From Oceanobacillus rekensis (GTDB lineage: Bacteria > Bacillota > Bacilli > Bacillales > Amphibacillaceae): a stretch of DNA of 64,000 bases. A model generated the notes under the pieces. The model was not told where the DNA came from and made no database searches. It was given only the letters and a program-made list of their open reading frames with translations. The stretch spans positions 102,962 through 166,961 of the forward strand of contig NZ_MTBQ01000008.1 of assembly GCF_002153375.1 (NCBI RefSeq), given 5' to 3'. Each line of letters begins with the position of its first letter. Position 1 is the first letter of the stretch. Both the position numbers and the translations under genes were made by a program. Positions 42,737 to 51,764 of this stretch are shown here, in pieces.

Positions 42737-43948
42737 TTGACTAAAAAGACAAATTTTCTAATATTTATTTTGGCAATTAGTTGTGGTTCACTTGCTGCTA
42801 ATATTTATTATGCACAACCAATTGTACAATTCATTGCAAAAGATCTAAACATCTCTTCTGATTTATCTGGATTGCTCACTACCTTGACACAAATTGGGTA
42901 TGCATTGGGCTTATTTTTCATCGTACCAATGGCTGACTTATTTAAAAGTAAGAAAATAATAGGAATTCTTATCGGGTTTACTATTATTTCATTAATTGGT
43001 ATGCTAATTTCGACAAATGGAATTATTTTTACAATATTAACAAACATAATTGGCATTGGTGCATGTGCGGCTCAAATGTTAGTTCCACTAACAATGAGGA
43101 TTGTACCCATTGAAGAGACAGGTAAATATGTGGGTAAAGTGATGAGTGGTTTATTGATTGGGATTATGATTGCTCGCCCATTATCTATCGGAATAGCTGA
43201 CTGGTTCGGCTGGAGAATGGTATTTCTTTTTTCATTAATCACGCTAGTTGCCGTATTACTGTTAATTATAAAATTTTTGCCCAACTATGAGGTAGTAACG
43301 TCTAGTAACATGTCATATCCAAATTTAATCGCTTCTATGGTGAAGCTACTAATAAATACATCTCCTTTACAACAAAGAGCTTTTTATCACGCATGTTTAT
43401 TTGCAACATTTAGTCTATATTGGACAATACTGCCAATTTTATTGAGGTCTGAGCCATTAAATTTTTCAAATAATGAAATTGCATTAATTGGCTTTGTTGC
43501 AATAGCTGGCGCCTTATTAGCTCCTACAATTGGTAAACTAGCAGATAAAGGTTATATTTTTACAATGACTAATGTGTCAATGGCGCTCGTACTATTATCT
43601 ATCGTACTATTATTTTTTGTTCAAGATCATTCATTATTGAGTGTGATTTTAGTCCTTATCTCCGGAATTAGCATCGATATTGGTGTATCAGGAAATTTAT
43701 TATTAGGTCAAAAAGTTATCTTTGGTTTGAATCCCGAGATAAGAAACAGACTTAATGGATTATATATGACTATTTTCTTTTTTGGAGGAGCCTTTGGGTC
43801 ATGGGTTGGAAGTTATACTTACTATAAATTTAATAGTGAAGTCGCTTTACTCATTGGAACAGCTTTGCCTATAATCGCCTTATTCGTTCATTTAATAAAA
43901 AATAATACAATAAATTTATCAAAAACCAAAAGTAAATACATTTCCTAA
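42737..43948 (+). CDS. MFS transporter (drug/sugar exporter type)
   Basis: About 400 aa with 12 TM helices. TTG 42737 has AAGGA at the better distance; ATG 42728 (three codons earlier) is the alternative. The protein has GSLAANIYYAQPIVQ in TM1, MADLFKSKKIIGI (motif A-like) after TM2, and LVPLTMRIVPIEETGKYVGKVMSG in TM4, characteristic of YcaD/YdeE-like efflux proteins of the MFS. It forms a unit with the TetR regulator. The substrate is unknown. A strong terminator follows. Confidence 0.88.
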   Translation: MTKKTNFLIFILAISCGSLAANIYYAQPIVQFIAKDLNISSDLSGLLTTLTQIGYALGLFFIVPMADLFKSKKIIGILIGFTIISLIGMLISTNGIIFTILTNIIGIGACAAQMLVPLTMRIVPIEETGKYVGKVMSGLLIGIMIARPLSIGIADWFGWRMVFLFSLITLVAVLLLIIKFLPNYEVVTSSNMSYPNLIASMVKLLINTSPLQQRAFYHACLFATFSLYWTILPILLRSEPLNFSNNEIALIGFVAIAGALLAPTIGKLADKGYIFTMTNVSMALVLLSIVLLFFVQDHSLLSVILVLISGISIDIGVSGNLLLGQKVIFGLNPEIRNRLNGLYMTIFFFGGAFGSWVGSYTYYKFNSEVALLIGTALPIIALFVHLIKNNTINLSKTKSKYIS

Positions 43949-43958
43949 CTATCAATGC

Positions 43959-43993
43959 CCCCAAAAGTTAGAGTCAAAATCTAATTTTTGGGG
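43959..43993 (+). terminator. Terminator after the MFS gene
   Basis: CCCCAAAAGTTAGA and TCTAATTTTTGGGG form a strong stem 11 nt after the stop. Confidence 0.75.
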
Positions 43994-44042
43994 TAGTATT
44001 AGCACTATCTTCTATATGGCTCTTTAATGGAAAAAGGAACAA

Positions 44043-44190
44043 TTATTGTTTCCCTTCCGACAGCTTTCTATATAATGAAGCCCTAGACACATTTGTAATT
44101 TCACAAATTTGATTTACAGTCATACCGCCCTCTTTATATAGCTTTACTGCATAATTCATTCCGGCGTGATTTTTATGATATTTCTTTAAC
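44043..44190 (-). pseudogene. C-terminal remnant of a serine resolvase
   Basis: The minus strand reads KKYHKNHAGMNYAVKLYKEG and MTVNQICEITNVSRASLYRK, ending LSEGKQ-stop. This is the conserved helix-turn-helix tail of Tn3/transposon resolvases. The catalytic N-terminal domain is absent. It marks a former mobile element. Confidence 0.8.
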
Positions 44191-44454
44191 CGGCTGTCAC
44201 TTTAGACGCTATCTTGCACCTGTTTTGATCGATATTTTGCATGTTGGATATTACCACCAACATTTCTTGGAATTTAACTTCTTAAAGGGGTTTTATGGTA
44301 AATTCGAATGAAGAGTTTGAGTCGTATACATAACAAATTTTTATACCCTCTATATTATGATTATTATTAGCCACTATTATTTAGGTATTTATGCTTCTCC
44401 GAAAAGATATTATTCAGATTATTCCGCCTTATATAACCACGTATGTACTCAAAA

Positions 44455-45000
44455 GAAAAGCCCCGACTGGTTATAGTCAGAAACTTCTTTTTATTGATTC
44501 CATCTCCTCAATTTTGATAATCATCATAACTTCTCACCTTAATTTCTACTAGATTATTTAATCAATTTACAAGAAGCCATGTTTAACGACTATTTCTTTG
44601 TTTAACAGCTGAATATACTACTTATATACAAGTTAGGAGGTTTTTAATGGCGAAGGAGAAAATAGTTATTGGCACAACCGATAAGAAAAAAAGTGCACAA
44701 CACCAGTATAATTTATAACCAAGAACAAAATTAACGCAGATATTAAAATCTATAAAACGGATAGCGGAGAACTCTATAGCGTGGAGGCCGGCCCATATTC
44801 AATGAGAAAACAATTGCTTCAAGATATAGATAAAATTAAAGGCCTTGGATTACCAAACGATTTTATTACAAATGCATAGTAGGACGGTTACCACACATCC
44901 CTAAACCACCCACACCCTTCTCAAACACCAGTTCCACCGTTCAGTTCGGTCTATTCCGTTGTTTGGAAATAATGACTTCCGTGAAGATCAACTGAATTTT
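44455..45000. repeat. Duplicated segment (partner of about 50600-51080)
   Basis: Upstream block (TTATAGTCAGAA..., ATTTAATCAATTTACAAGAAGCC), the SPOR-like gene and downstream block (TCTCAAACACCAGTTCCACCGTT) recur in the same order near 50600-51080. The copies are collinear and diverged by scattered changes. Confidence 0.8.
44647..44879 (+). pseudogene. Frameshifted copy of the SPOR-like gene
   Basis: It matches the intact gene at 50757-50990 nearly base for base, but a missing T turns ATTTATTAACC into ATTTATAACC. The frame breaks at codon 25 (stop TAA). Downstream codons remain similar, so the loss is recent. Confidence 0.85.
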
Positions 45001-45096
45001 GCGGCAACGAATGAACATGCAAAGCGAATCTACGAAAAAGTAGCTTTCCGATAAGTAGAAGGATTAATCATTAAAGGCGAACAGGTTTCCACTTGA
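44980..45096 (+). pseudogene. C-terminal remnant of a GNAT acetyltransferase
   Basis: The frame reads FAATNEHAKRIYEKVAFR, an in-frame stop, then VEGLIIKGEQVST. The NEHAKRIYEKVGFR pattern is the acetyltransferase C-terminus. No upstream domain remains. Confidence 0.55.
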
Positions 45097-45152
45097 CCTT
45101 TTAACATAACGCAAAAGAGCTAAGAGGATTTCCTCCTAGCCCTTTTTGTAGA

Positions 45153-46043
45153 TTACATATTACTTTTTAAACGTTTTAAAATACGCTGATAATCATCACG
45201 ATCAATCCCTGGAGCAAATTGCTCTGGAAGTTCTGGAAAATCAGGTACTGGCGCCCCCTCAGGCATTCCATCAATCACTCTCAACGGTTCACCAGTTTCA
45301 GGGTTTGGCCCTTTCCAAATTTGATTGATATCTCGATAATCAGACTCTCCCCATGTATACAATACATTATACAATCCTTGATCCATAAATTTTTTGGCAT
45401 GATCAAACTTATTATTATCCAAACTTGGAACAGGAAGCATCTTACCTACTTCTACTCCTGTAGCTACTTCGATTGCTTTTGCATAAGCAATAATATGAGT
45501 TCCGCCTCTAACGAGTAAGTAGCCAATCATTTCTAGGGCAGTTGGATGAGTAGTCATTTCATAAACACGCATTTTATGGGTTCTTGCGCCAATTTCCAAT
45601 AAATAATTAGCAAGCAGATCTTCAACGAGCACACCAGAGTTATTGACGTATTCTCCATTCCATGGTCTTCCCATTCCATCTCCTGGATAGGCTGTTTGGG
45701 GGGTTGTTGTAAAATGCAGCGAATAACGGGCATCTTTTCCATTTTGTAGTGGTGCGGTGTCAGGATCACCAGGGACAGTATTGCCAATAGAAAGTAGATT
45801 AATGGCATTAGCAACTAACTCCACATGACCAAATTCCTCAGCCGTAATACTAGCAATTAAATCATAAAAAGGTTTGAACTTCTTTTTAGCACGAAAATTA
45901 AAGGATTGAAACATATAATTATTTAGTGTAGACATTTCTCCAAATTTCCCACCCATTAATTCCTGAACTGCTGCAGCAGCGTTCATATCGCCATGCTCTG
46001 GGTAGGGAAGTTCAATAGCGATTCTATTCACACGCTTCATCAT
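45153..46043 (-). CDS. Manganese catalase family protein
   Basis: ATG 46043 is chosen behind GGAGGCG (a frame opening seven codons earlier contains that site). The product of about 296 aa shows Mn-catalase features: PHPEHGD-like PYPEHGDMNAAAAVQELMGGKFGEM, YMFQSFNFRAKKKFKPFYDLIASITAEEFGHVELVA (E and H metal ligands), then LLANYLLEIGARTHKMRVYEMT and LLVRGGTHIIAYAKAIE. It decomposes peroxide; paralogues such as CotJC and YdbD occur in spores. It is followed upstream by a DUF2642 gene, 20 nt away in the same direction. Confidence 0.9.
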   Translation of the reverse strand: MMKRVNRIAIELPYPEHGDMNAAAAVQELMGGKFGEMSTLNNYMFQSFNFRAKKKFKPFYDLIASITAEEFGHVELVANAINLLSIGNTVPGDPDTAPLQNGKDARYSLHFTTTPQTAYPGDGMGRPWNGEYVNNSGVLVEDLLANYLLEIGARTHKMRVYEMTTHPTALEMIGYLLVRGGTHIIAYAKAIEVATGVEVGKMLPVPSLDNNKFDHAKKFMDQGLYNVLYTWGESDYRDINQIWKGPNPETGEPLRVIDGMPEGAPVPDFPELPEQFAPGIDRDDYQRILKRLKSNM

Positions 46044-46083
46044 GAGTTTTACGCCTCCATCCATAAATAAATAACCTTTGACA

Positions 46084-46320
46084 TCATATGTCGGATGAGT
46101 CTTGACTTATTCGTACAGCTTCTGGATGAAACCAAATTATTTGATCTGTACGAATATAGAATGGTGCCCCCCCCATATGAATAACGATATGATCTGGCAT
46201 AACCTTTCTTAATACCCCTCGTACAGAACCGCGTGGCGTTTGAACGGCAAGAGATTTATTTAGTAATCCAGTTAATGCTTCATACACATATGGATCACTG
46301 AGATTCCATTTATCATTCAT
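46084..46320 (-). CDS. DUF2642/YuzF-like protein
   Basis: ATG 46320 is chosen behind AAAGGAG. The product of about 78 aa (MNDKWNLSDPYVYEALTGLL) has the DUF2642 pattern TPRGSVRGVLRKVMPDHIVIHMGG and FYIRTDQIIWFHP, a small beta-barrel related to Sm-like folds. DUF2642 proteins are often spore-associated. It is transcribed just before the Mn-catalase gene, so the two probably form one operon. Function is unknown. Confidence 0.75.
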   Translation of the reverse strand: MNDKWNLSDPYVYEALTGLLNKSLAVQTPRGSVRGVLRKVMPDHIVIHMGGAPFYIRTDQIIWFHPEAVRISQDSSDI

Positions 46321-46652
46321 ATGCAACACTCCTTTTCTCGAAGCCCATTGCAGTATATGCAAGCCACAAAGGAAAAATGTACATTTGTCTAAATGAATCT
46401 TGGTTAGCTGATTAGTTACTCGAATTGAATAAAGCGGTGATGGAAGATGAATCGATTAGTCCTACTGATGCAGCGTGTTTTCTAATTGCCAATGGTTTTT
46501 TCCAAACCTCATTTATTTATGATAAGGCTCTCTCTATCGTATCTTAGATAGATAGGTAACAATTAGTTGTGGCCATGTTGTCAGTCCCCTATTAAGCTAA
46601 TACTGTGGTGTAGTGGAGGACTGACCGTATTTCCCCACCCCTACCTCCCTAC

Positions 46653-46934
46653 CTAAAAAAAACAATTAACACCTCTCTGTACCCTCATATAGTTCAGCAT
46701 GTGCCTAGCATGCCGCCCCTCTACCGTATACGGATTTTGCAGCTTTGCAAGCCGATTAACAAACTGATCATCACATCGACAATAATCTCCTGTCTTCCGG
46801 TAGCAAATATCATGTTCTCTGCACGCAGCATCTACAGCATTTATGGGGTTACCAGGCCCACTGCATCCTGGACCACACCAATTATAACCAGGAAAAACAC
46901 AAAAACGTGGAGACCTCCTTACCCTTCGATTCAT
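46653..46934 (-). CDS. Phospholipase A2-like small protein, copy 1
   Basis: This 93-aa protein has no signal peptide. It shows the Ca-loop-like GYNWCGPGCSGPGNPINAVD and the catalytic-type AACREHDICYRKTGDY (His-Asp pair, Cys-rich), the fold signature of secreted phospholipase A2/parvovirus-coat-like domains. GGGGGAGAG precedes ATG. A second copy is at 53265-53549 (about 80 percent identical by eye), with a conserved upstream block of about 250 bp. A spore-coat or lytic role is possible but not shown. The basic N-terminus (NRRVRRSPRF) suggests surface or nucleic-acid contact. Confidence 0.75.
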   Translation of the reverse strand: MNRRVRRSPRFCVFPGYNWCGPGCSGPGNPINAVDAACREHDICYRKTGDYCRCDDQFVNRLAKLQNPYTVEGRHARHMLNYMRVQRGVNCFF

Positions 46935-47195
46935 CTTCTCTCCCCCCCTAACATGTAATCAAGGCAGGTCTATATAAATAAAATATGATTTAGAATGAAA
47001 AATTGCGTAGACATACGTTCTAACGTACTCGGTTATGAGGAAAAAATCATACAATGCTGAAATGGTTTCAGTTTGTCACGATTTGTCATAAGCGGCTCTT
47101 TTAACGCAAAAAGACCAACACTTTGCGTTCACCAAAGTATTAGCCCTAATTACGAGAGAAAGGTTTCAGTCCCCTACTTCCCGAAAGCATTCATA
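46653..47195. repeat. Duplicated segment A (partner of 53265-53755)
   Basis: The PLA2-like gene and about 250 bp upstream recur at 53265-53755. Shared blocks include AAATAAAATATGATTTAGAA, TTGCGTAGACATACGTTCTAA and ACCAACACTTTGCGTT. The second copy lacks about 55 bp in the upstream block. Confidence 0.85.
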
Positions 47196-47699
47196 CATGC
47201 TGCAATACCCGCAGTTCCCCCCTTATAACTATAGTGTTTATAAACAAATCATTATTCAATGGGATCAGGAACAACTGCTGCTTTAGGTGCGCTTGATTAT
47301 ATGATTCGTAATTAAATATTTTGTAAAAGCCGGTTAACCACCTATTTGGTAGTTAACCGGCTTTTTACTGCATGTCTTTGGTTAGCTTTAGAAAAAGTTC
47401 AAATGAATTATTTCTAAACAGCTTTTTTATATCGAAATACATTAAGTTTATAACCATTAATATGCTTTATATTGTATTCCACTTTTATTATCCATTAAAT
47501 CAATTGTTTTTAAAAACCTCACTTACTTATGATGAGTCTCATCATGATGTATCTAAATGAGGTTTTTATAAAATTAATATCCTAATATTATACATAACAC
47601 GCTCCTTTACATAATACTTATAATCATCATTTTCCTACATTCTAAAAGAATCCAGCTACTGTTTATTAGTTAATTATTCACCAAAATGGAGGGGATTAC
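46935..47699. other. Gene-free stretch with conserved upstream block and terminator
   Basis: It contains the conserved promoter-side block of the PLA2-like gene, a short open stretch ending DYMIRN at about 47260-47315 with no ribosome site, the terminator at 47327-47366, and an AT-rich region before 47700. No intact gene is supported. Confidence 0.5.
47327..47366. terminator. Strong terminator hairpin
   Basis: AAAGCCGGTTAAC and GTTAACCGGCTTTTT form a 13-bp stem. It could work in both directions. Confidence 0.8.
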
Positions 47700-48191
47700 A
47701 TGAAAAAATTCAGTCCTGTTCATGGTACGGTTACCATGATTCAAGATTATTCAGTTGGTTTAGACGAGGAATTAAATGGGTGTTTTAAATTAATGTCCTT
47801 ATTAACAGGAGATGGTTCAACAGTAAATTTCGTTATTAGTCCAACAACCTATTTTCTTGACCATGTGATAGTTTCAATCGGAGACCGTGTAACGGCTTTT
47901 TATGATGTCAATGTACCTGTTATTCTTATTTACCCACCACAATATCAAGGGCTTATTATCGCAAGGGATAATCCCTATCAAAATGTAAAGGTAGACTATT
48001 TTGACAGTCAACTGGTGAGTAGCGATGGTCAGTTACAATTAAATATTTCCAATCATACCCCGATATTATTACCGAACGATCAACCCTTTACCTTAAATCC
48101 TGCAAACCGAAATTTACTCGTTGTATATGGACCTACCACAATGAGCATACCAGCCCAAACCACTCCCTATAAGATTATTGTTATGTGTTGA
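47700..48191 (+). CDS. Hypothetical Bacillaceae protein, probably beta-rich
   Basis: This 163-aa protein has no signal peptide or TM helix and is rich in beta-prone stretches (GCFKLMSLLTGDGSTVNFVIS, PTTYFLDHVIVSIGDRVTAFYDVNVPVILIYPPQYQGLI, RNLLVVYGPTTMSIPAQTTPYKIIV). I have seen this pattern in spore-former proteins of unknown function; I cannot name a domain. GGAGGGG precedes ATG. It is monocistronic and precedes a spore-coat-like gene. Confidence 0.65.
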   Translation: MKKFSPVHGTVTMIQDYSVGLDEELNGCFKLMSLLTGDGSTVNFVISPTTYFLDHVIVSIGDRVTAFYDVNVPVILIYPPQYQGLIIARDNPYQNVKVDYFDSQLVSSDGQLQLNISNHTPILLPNDQPFTLNPANRNLLVVYGPTTMSIPAQTTPYKIIVMC

Positions 48192-48474
48192 ATCCGAAGA
48201 AGTCTATATTTGTTGGGCAGATGTGCCAAACAATAATTATAATTCAGCTAACATTTGCGATGCTTTTATATAAGGAATCGTCTTTTTGATTCAATCAACG
48301 CGAGAAAAAGTTTCATGCTAAATAATTCAAACAAGTTAAACTTTAACGGTTTTTTCTAAACGTGCGGATTCTAACTCATTTGTTTTAATTTCTTAGTGTT
48401 AAGGCATATGCCCAACCCCAATAGGCTACTTAAGCATAGCCTTTAGTGTATAGAATAAATAGGAGGGATTTGCT

Positions 48475-48783
48475 TTGACTAATAATTATCCATATTTCGG
48501 TTTACCAGAAGAATTTAATCAAGAAATCATTGATGTTAATGATCAACGAATACGCCCTGGATTCGGTGGACCGGGCTTTGGTAGACCTGGTTTTGGCGGC
48601 CCAGGATTCGGCTTAGGCTTAGGCTTTTTAGGAGGACTTGCTACTGGTGCACTATTGGCCCCAGGACCTGGATTTGGTTATTACCCACCATACCCTTATT
48701 ATCCTCCTTATCAGCCATACCCGTACCAACCATATCCATACTCACAATATCCAAATTATAATATTCCATACTCTCCTTACTAA
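48475..48783 (+). CDS. Gly/Pro/Tyr-rich protein, probably spore coat
   Basis: TTG 48475 follows AGGAGGG at 7 nt. This 102-aa protein has an N-terminal acidic segment, a glycine-rich PGFGGPGFGRPGFGG tract, a short hydrophobic GLGFLGGLATGALLA, and a C-terminal YPPYQPYPYQPYPY tract. Low-complexity Gly/Pro/Tyr proteins of this kind are common in Bacillus spore coats and crusts. Tgl elsewhere in the window could cross-link such proteins. Function is inferred from composition only. Confidence 0.65.
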   Translation: MTNNYPYFGLPEEFNQEIIDVNDQRIRPGFGGPGFGRPGFGGPGFGLGLGFLGGLATGALLAPGPGFGYYPPYPYYPPYQPYPYQPYPYSQYPNYNIPYSPY

Positions 48784-48867
48784 AACGTAAATATAAAACA
48801 GGAAAGAGGAGCGACAATTTTTGTGACGGGTTCCGTTTTGAGGTGCATATTGATTAAATGAAAGACC

Positions 48868-48903
48868 AACTGACGTATGGATTGGCATACGTCAGTTTTG
48901 TTG
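48868..48903 (+). terminator. Terminator after the Gly/Tyr-rich gene
   Basis: AACTGACGTATG and CATACGTCAGTT form a perfect 12-bp stem followed by TTGTTGTT. Confidence 0.7.
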
Positions 48904-49000
48904 TTATTTCAACGATTAATAGTTAAATTAGGGTTATTTGGCATACGAATATCTCAAATATTTTTTACAGGACAATAGATATTGTACATAGAAAAACGGG

Positions 49001-49048
49001 TGTCAATTGATATGTCAATTTGGCTGTCAATTGCGCTGTCATTCGATA
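49001..49048. repeat. Four 12-bp direct repeats, TGTCAATT core
   Basis: TGTCAATT starts at 49001, 49013 and 49025, and TGTCATT at 49037: four units with exact 12-bp spacing. They lie between convergent genes. Confidence 0.75.
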
Positions 49049-49153
49049 GAATACCTCTGTTTATTTAATACAAAAGAACCTCTTTTAAGAGATCCGATCA
49101 ATTTCCTTATTAAACTTAAGCTCCATTTAGTTGCATAAGAAATCGCATTTCTT

Positions 49154-50221
49154 TCATTTAATTTTTGCCAATTGGTTTATTACTTTTATTAACATAAATC
49201 TGACACCTTTTCTTTCATAAGAAAAGTCATTAAAAGTACCAATTAAATAGGTATCCATCTTAGCATGATAAAACAAATAGGCTCCTGTGGCACCCGCATG
49301 TCCCCAAACATTAAATATTTTTGGCATGAGTATTGGAATTGTTTTAAACAGCATAATGCCATAACCATATTCAATTCCTACACCATACTTCGCTTTATCA
49401 TTCATCATTTTCTCAAGCGTTTCCTTTTTCACTAATTGATAGGATACTAACGCTTTCATAAACTTCAACATATCTTCTCCAGTAGATACTACTCCACCGC
49501 CTGCATAGTCGAGACCTGCATATCCTTTGTGATTTGTTATATTGTTTTTATTAACATAAAAGTCTGCTAAATATTGGGTATCTTTGTCTAATGGATTAGA
49601 ATAGTGTAGCACAGATGAATTCATCATACCAAGGGGCTGATAAATATGTTGTTTCATAGCTACATGAAATGGTAGACCTGTTATTTTTTCTATGATTAAC
49701 CCTAAAAGATGATAGTTTGTATCGGTATATTTAAAGCCGTTACCTGGAGAAAAATGAGGTTTTTGATGTTTTTTCGCCCAAGTTATTGCCTCTTGTGGGC
49801 TTATAGTAAAGTTTGGATCATCCAGAAGTTTTTCTAGTAATGGACGGAAATTATCATACAAACCAGACGTTTGATTTAGTAGATGTTTAATTTTTATTTC
49901 ATTCGTATAATCTTTACCTTTATAAACATGAAGGTGTTTGACTAATTCTTGATCTAAATATTTGGTTATACCGTCCTCGAATGATATTTGATCGTTTTCA
50001 TATAAAATACTAATCAAAACGGACGTGAATATTTTTCCTACACTTGCCATATATGCTGGCTGTTTTGTATTCATTGACCCTTCTGCGATATGTAAATGGA
50101 TACCTTTCTTTTCTGAATGAACAAGTAAAAATGCACTCTTTACCTTTTTGTCTTTTTGTACTTGTTTTCTGAATGACTTTTCAATTGAACGGATTACCTT
50201 TTCACTTTGTTTTGTTTGCAC
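49154..50221 (-). CDS. Serine hydrolase, beta-lactamase/class C family
   Basis: GTG 50221 is preferred, with GGAGG 7 nt upstream; GTG 50227 overlaps the site. The product is about 355 aa with the SxxK motif in YMASVGKIFTSVLISIL, the YxN-type motif in FKYTDTNYHLLGLI, and HAGATGAYLF near the C-terminus (equivalent to the KTG/HxG motif). There is no signal peptide, so it is probably a cytoplasmic esterase/peptidase relative rather than a resistance beta-lactamase. It is monocistronic. Confidence 0.85.
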   Translation of the reverse strand: MQTKQSEKVIRSIEKSFRKQVQKDKKVKSAFLLVHSEKKGIHLHIAEGSMNTKQPAYMASVGKIFTSVLISILYENDQISFEDGITKYLDQELVKHLHVYKGKDYTNEIKIKHLLNQTSGLYDNFRPLLEKLLDDPNFTISPQEAITWAKKHQKPHFSPGNGFKYTDTNYHLLGLIIEKITGLPFHVAMKQHIYQPLGMMNSSVLHYSNPLDKDTQYLADFYVNKNNITNHKGYAGLDYAGGGVVSTGEDMLKFMKALVSYQLVKKETLEKMMNDKAKYGVGIEYGYGIMLFKTIPILMPKIFNVWGHAGATGAYLFYHAKMDTYLIGTFNDFSYERKGVRFMLIKVINQLAKIK

Positions 50222-50420
50222 AGACACCCCTCCATTATTTGATACTAATTTTATTCTATTTACTGCTCGTTAGCTTAATATATATTTTTAAAAATCCTTA
50301 TTATTACTTAGAAAATTCCAGATTATTCAAAAGGTTAAATATCCATTGTTATATTTCAACTGTATTAGATGACGTTACGTCAACTATAATCTTTATTTCC
50401 AGGAGGAATGAAATGATGGA

Positions 50421-50486
50421 AAAATTGGTGCCTGTCCCCCACCGCTTTACAGTAATAAAGTGATGGGGGACAGGCACTTAAATTTT
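50421..50486. repeat. REP-like palindrome, copy 5
   Basis: Left arm GGTGCCTGTCCCCCACCGCTTTA and right arm AAAGTGATGGGGGACAGGCACTT, with the standard flanks AAAATT/AAATTTT. It abuts the gene fragment at 50490-50585. Confidence 0.92.
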
Positions 50487-50489
50487 CAA

Positions 50490-50585
50490 TCTCAAGCTCA
50501 TAGTTATCCGAATAACCGTCGGCATGTAATGTTAGTGATGTTGTATTTTCATCGATGGCTGTAAAAGTGATAACTCCTACCTAAA
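50490..50585 (-). pseudogene. Beta-domain gene fragment between REP sequences
   Basis: The minus strand reads GVITFTAIDENTTSLTLHAD then GYSDNYELEIENL and runs into REP copy 5. A half-REP lies at its other end (50587-50604). It resembles the C-terminal strands of DUF4352-type domains. Only about 33 codons remain. A related fragment is at 33762-33880. Confidence 0.5.
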
Positions 50586-50586
50586 A

Positions 50587-50604
50587 ACGATGCCTGTCCC
50601 CAAC
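50587..50604. repeat. Half REP (left arm)
   Basis: CGATGCCTGTCCCCAACT matches the left arm only. With copy 5 it brackets the gene fragment at 50490-50585. Confidence 0.6.
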
Positions 50605-51080
50605 TGGATATAGTCAGAAGCCTATTTTTATTGATTCAATCTATAAAATCAGTGTCTACTAGTTTATTTAATCAATTTACAAGAAGCCATGTTTAAAGAC
50701 TATTTCTTTGTTTAACTGCTGAATATACTACTTATATACAAGTTAGGAGGATTTTTATGGCGAAGGAGAAAATAGTTATTGGGACAACCGATAAGAAAAA
50801 AAGTGCACAACACCAGTATAATTTATTAACCAGGAACAAAATTAACGCAGATATTAAAGTCTATAAAACTGATAGCGGAGAACTCTATAGCGTGGAGGCC
50901 GGCCCATATTCTATGAGAAAACAATTGCTTCAAGATATAGATAAAATTAAGGGCCTTGGATTACCAAACGCTTTTATTACAAATGCATAACGGTTACCCC
51001 ACAACCCTCCTCTCAAACACCAGTTCCACCGTTCCAGTCGATCTATTCCGTTGTTTGGAAAAATGACTTGCGTAAATCAG
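50600..51080. repeat. Duplicated segment (partner of about 44455-45000)
   Basis: Collinear with the segment at 44455-45000: ATATAGTCAGAA, ATTTAATCAATTTACAAGAAGCC, the SPOR-like gene and TCTCAAACACCAGTTCCACCGTT occur in the same order. Confidence 0.8.
50757..50990 (+). CDS. SPOR-like small protein
   Basis: This 77-aa protein reads MAKEKIVIGTTDKKKSAQHQ, then NLLTRNKINADIKVYKTDSG and YSVEAGPYSMRKQLLQDIDK. The pattern of an interrupted beta-alpha-beta unit with VEAGPY is like SPOR-type repeats, which bind denuded peptidoglycan, but it lacks a membrane anchor. AGGAGGATTTTT precedes ATG. A frameshifted duplicate is at 44647-44879. The SPOR assignment is tentative. Confidence 0.65.
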   Translation: MAKEKIVIGTTDKKKSAQHQYNLLTRNKINADIKVYKTDSGELYSVEAGPYSMRKQLLQDIDKIKGLGLPNAFITNA

Positions 51081-51182
51081 ACATAAGTGGGCGCTCTCCT
51101 TGGCGTGATCCCACATTACGTGACAAACTGGGAAATTAACAGGATGGGGATGTTCCATTCATTCGCCAGTAATTTGACCTGA

Positions 51183-51248
51183 AAAATTGGTGCCTTTCCC
51201 CCACCGTTTTACAGTAAAAAAGTGATGGGGGACAGGCACTTAAATTTT
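51183..51248. repeat. REP-like palindrome, copy 6
   Basis: Left arm GGTGCCTTTCCCCCACCGTTTTA and right arm AAAGTGATGGGGGACAGGCACTT. Its right end abuts the stop of the DUF4268 pseudogene. Confidence 0.9.
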
Positions 51249-51250
51249 AA

Positions 51251-51755
51251 TTAGTCTACATTATCTAATGCACCATTAAGTTTATCAAAGTGCTCTAAAA
51301 GCCAATCGAAATGTTGAATATACAATTCTGGGTTGTGTATATCTGCTTCAACTGAATATAGCATCCTTTTTGCGGCACTTTTTTCCTGGCTGGTGTACCA
51401 CTCAAAAGAAAAACCACATGCATTTTCAATCTCAGCCTTTTTTAATTCAAGATTTGAAAAATACTCTGGTTGGTAAACACAAATCCCTATACCCAGTATT
51501 TTCCTTTTAAGAAGCTGAAAAAACAAATGATAGTTTGGGCTTCCAACTGTAACGTCATACCAATCATCATACGATGGCTTGAGTAGCAATATCACCACGC
51601 CCGTTGTCACAACAGTACTGAACAAAGTTTTTCCAGAAGCCCATCCTTAGCAATTGAAGTTCTGATAGTTCCCTTGTTGTCGCTTTAGTAGGGTCAGATA
51701 TTCCATCAATGTCTGGTTTTTCTATTTCTGGTACATCTTCTCTTCCGTCATTCAC
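51251..51755 (-). pseudogene. Frameshifted DUF4268 domain gene
   Basis: Two overlapping minus-strand frames join into one DUF4268-like protein: [20 protein letters not shown] in the first, and [30 protein letters not shown] and [20 protein letters not shown] in the second. A one-base shift at about 51567-51625 separates them. DUF4268 is often the C-terminal part of restriction-related proteins. The N-terminal part is missing and replaced by a half REP. It is a broken gene fragment lying between REP elements. Confidence 0.75.
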
Positions 51756-51764
51756 AAACGAAAT

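Larger units (their letters stand above)
48784..49153. other. Gap between convergent genes
   Basis: It holds the terminator at 48868-48903 and the 12-bp tandem repeats at 49001-49048. No gene is supported. Confidence 0.5.

Noticed and set aside
42808..43284. Minus-strand frames across the MFS gene
   Set aside because: They are antisense shadows of a gene with a clear family and terminator.
47372..47560. A plus-strand 62-aa frame after the terminator
   Set aside because: AT-rich, no ribosome site and no recognisable pattern beyond chance hydrophobic stretches.
49001..49048. CRISPR array
   Set aside because: Units are 12 bp with no spacers of CRISPR length, and no cas genes are present.
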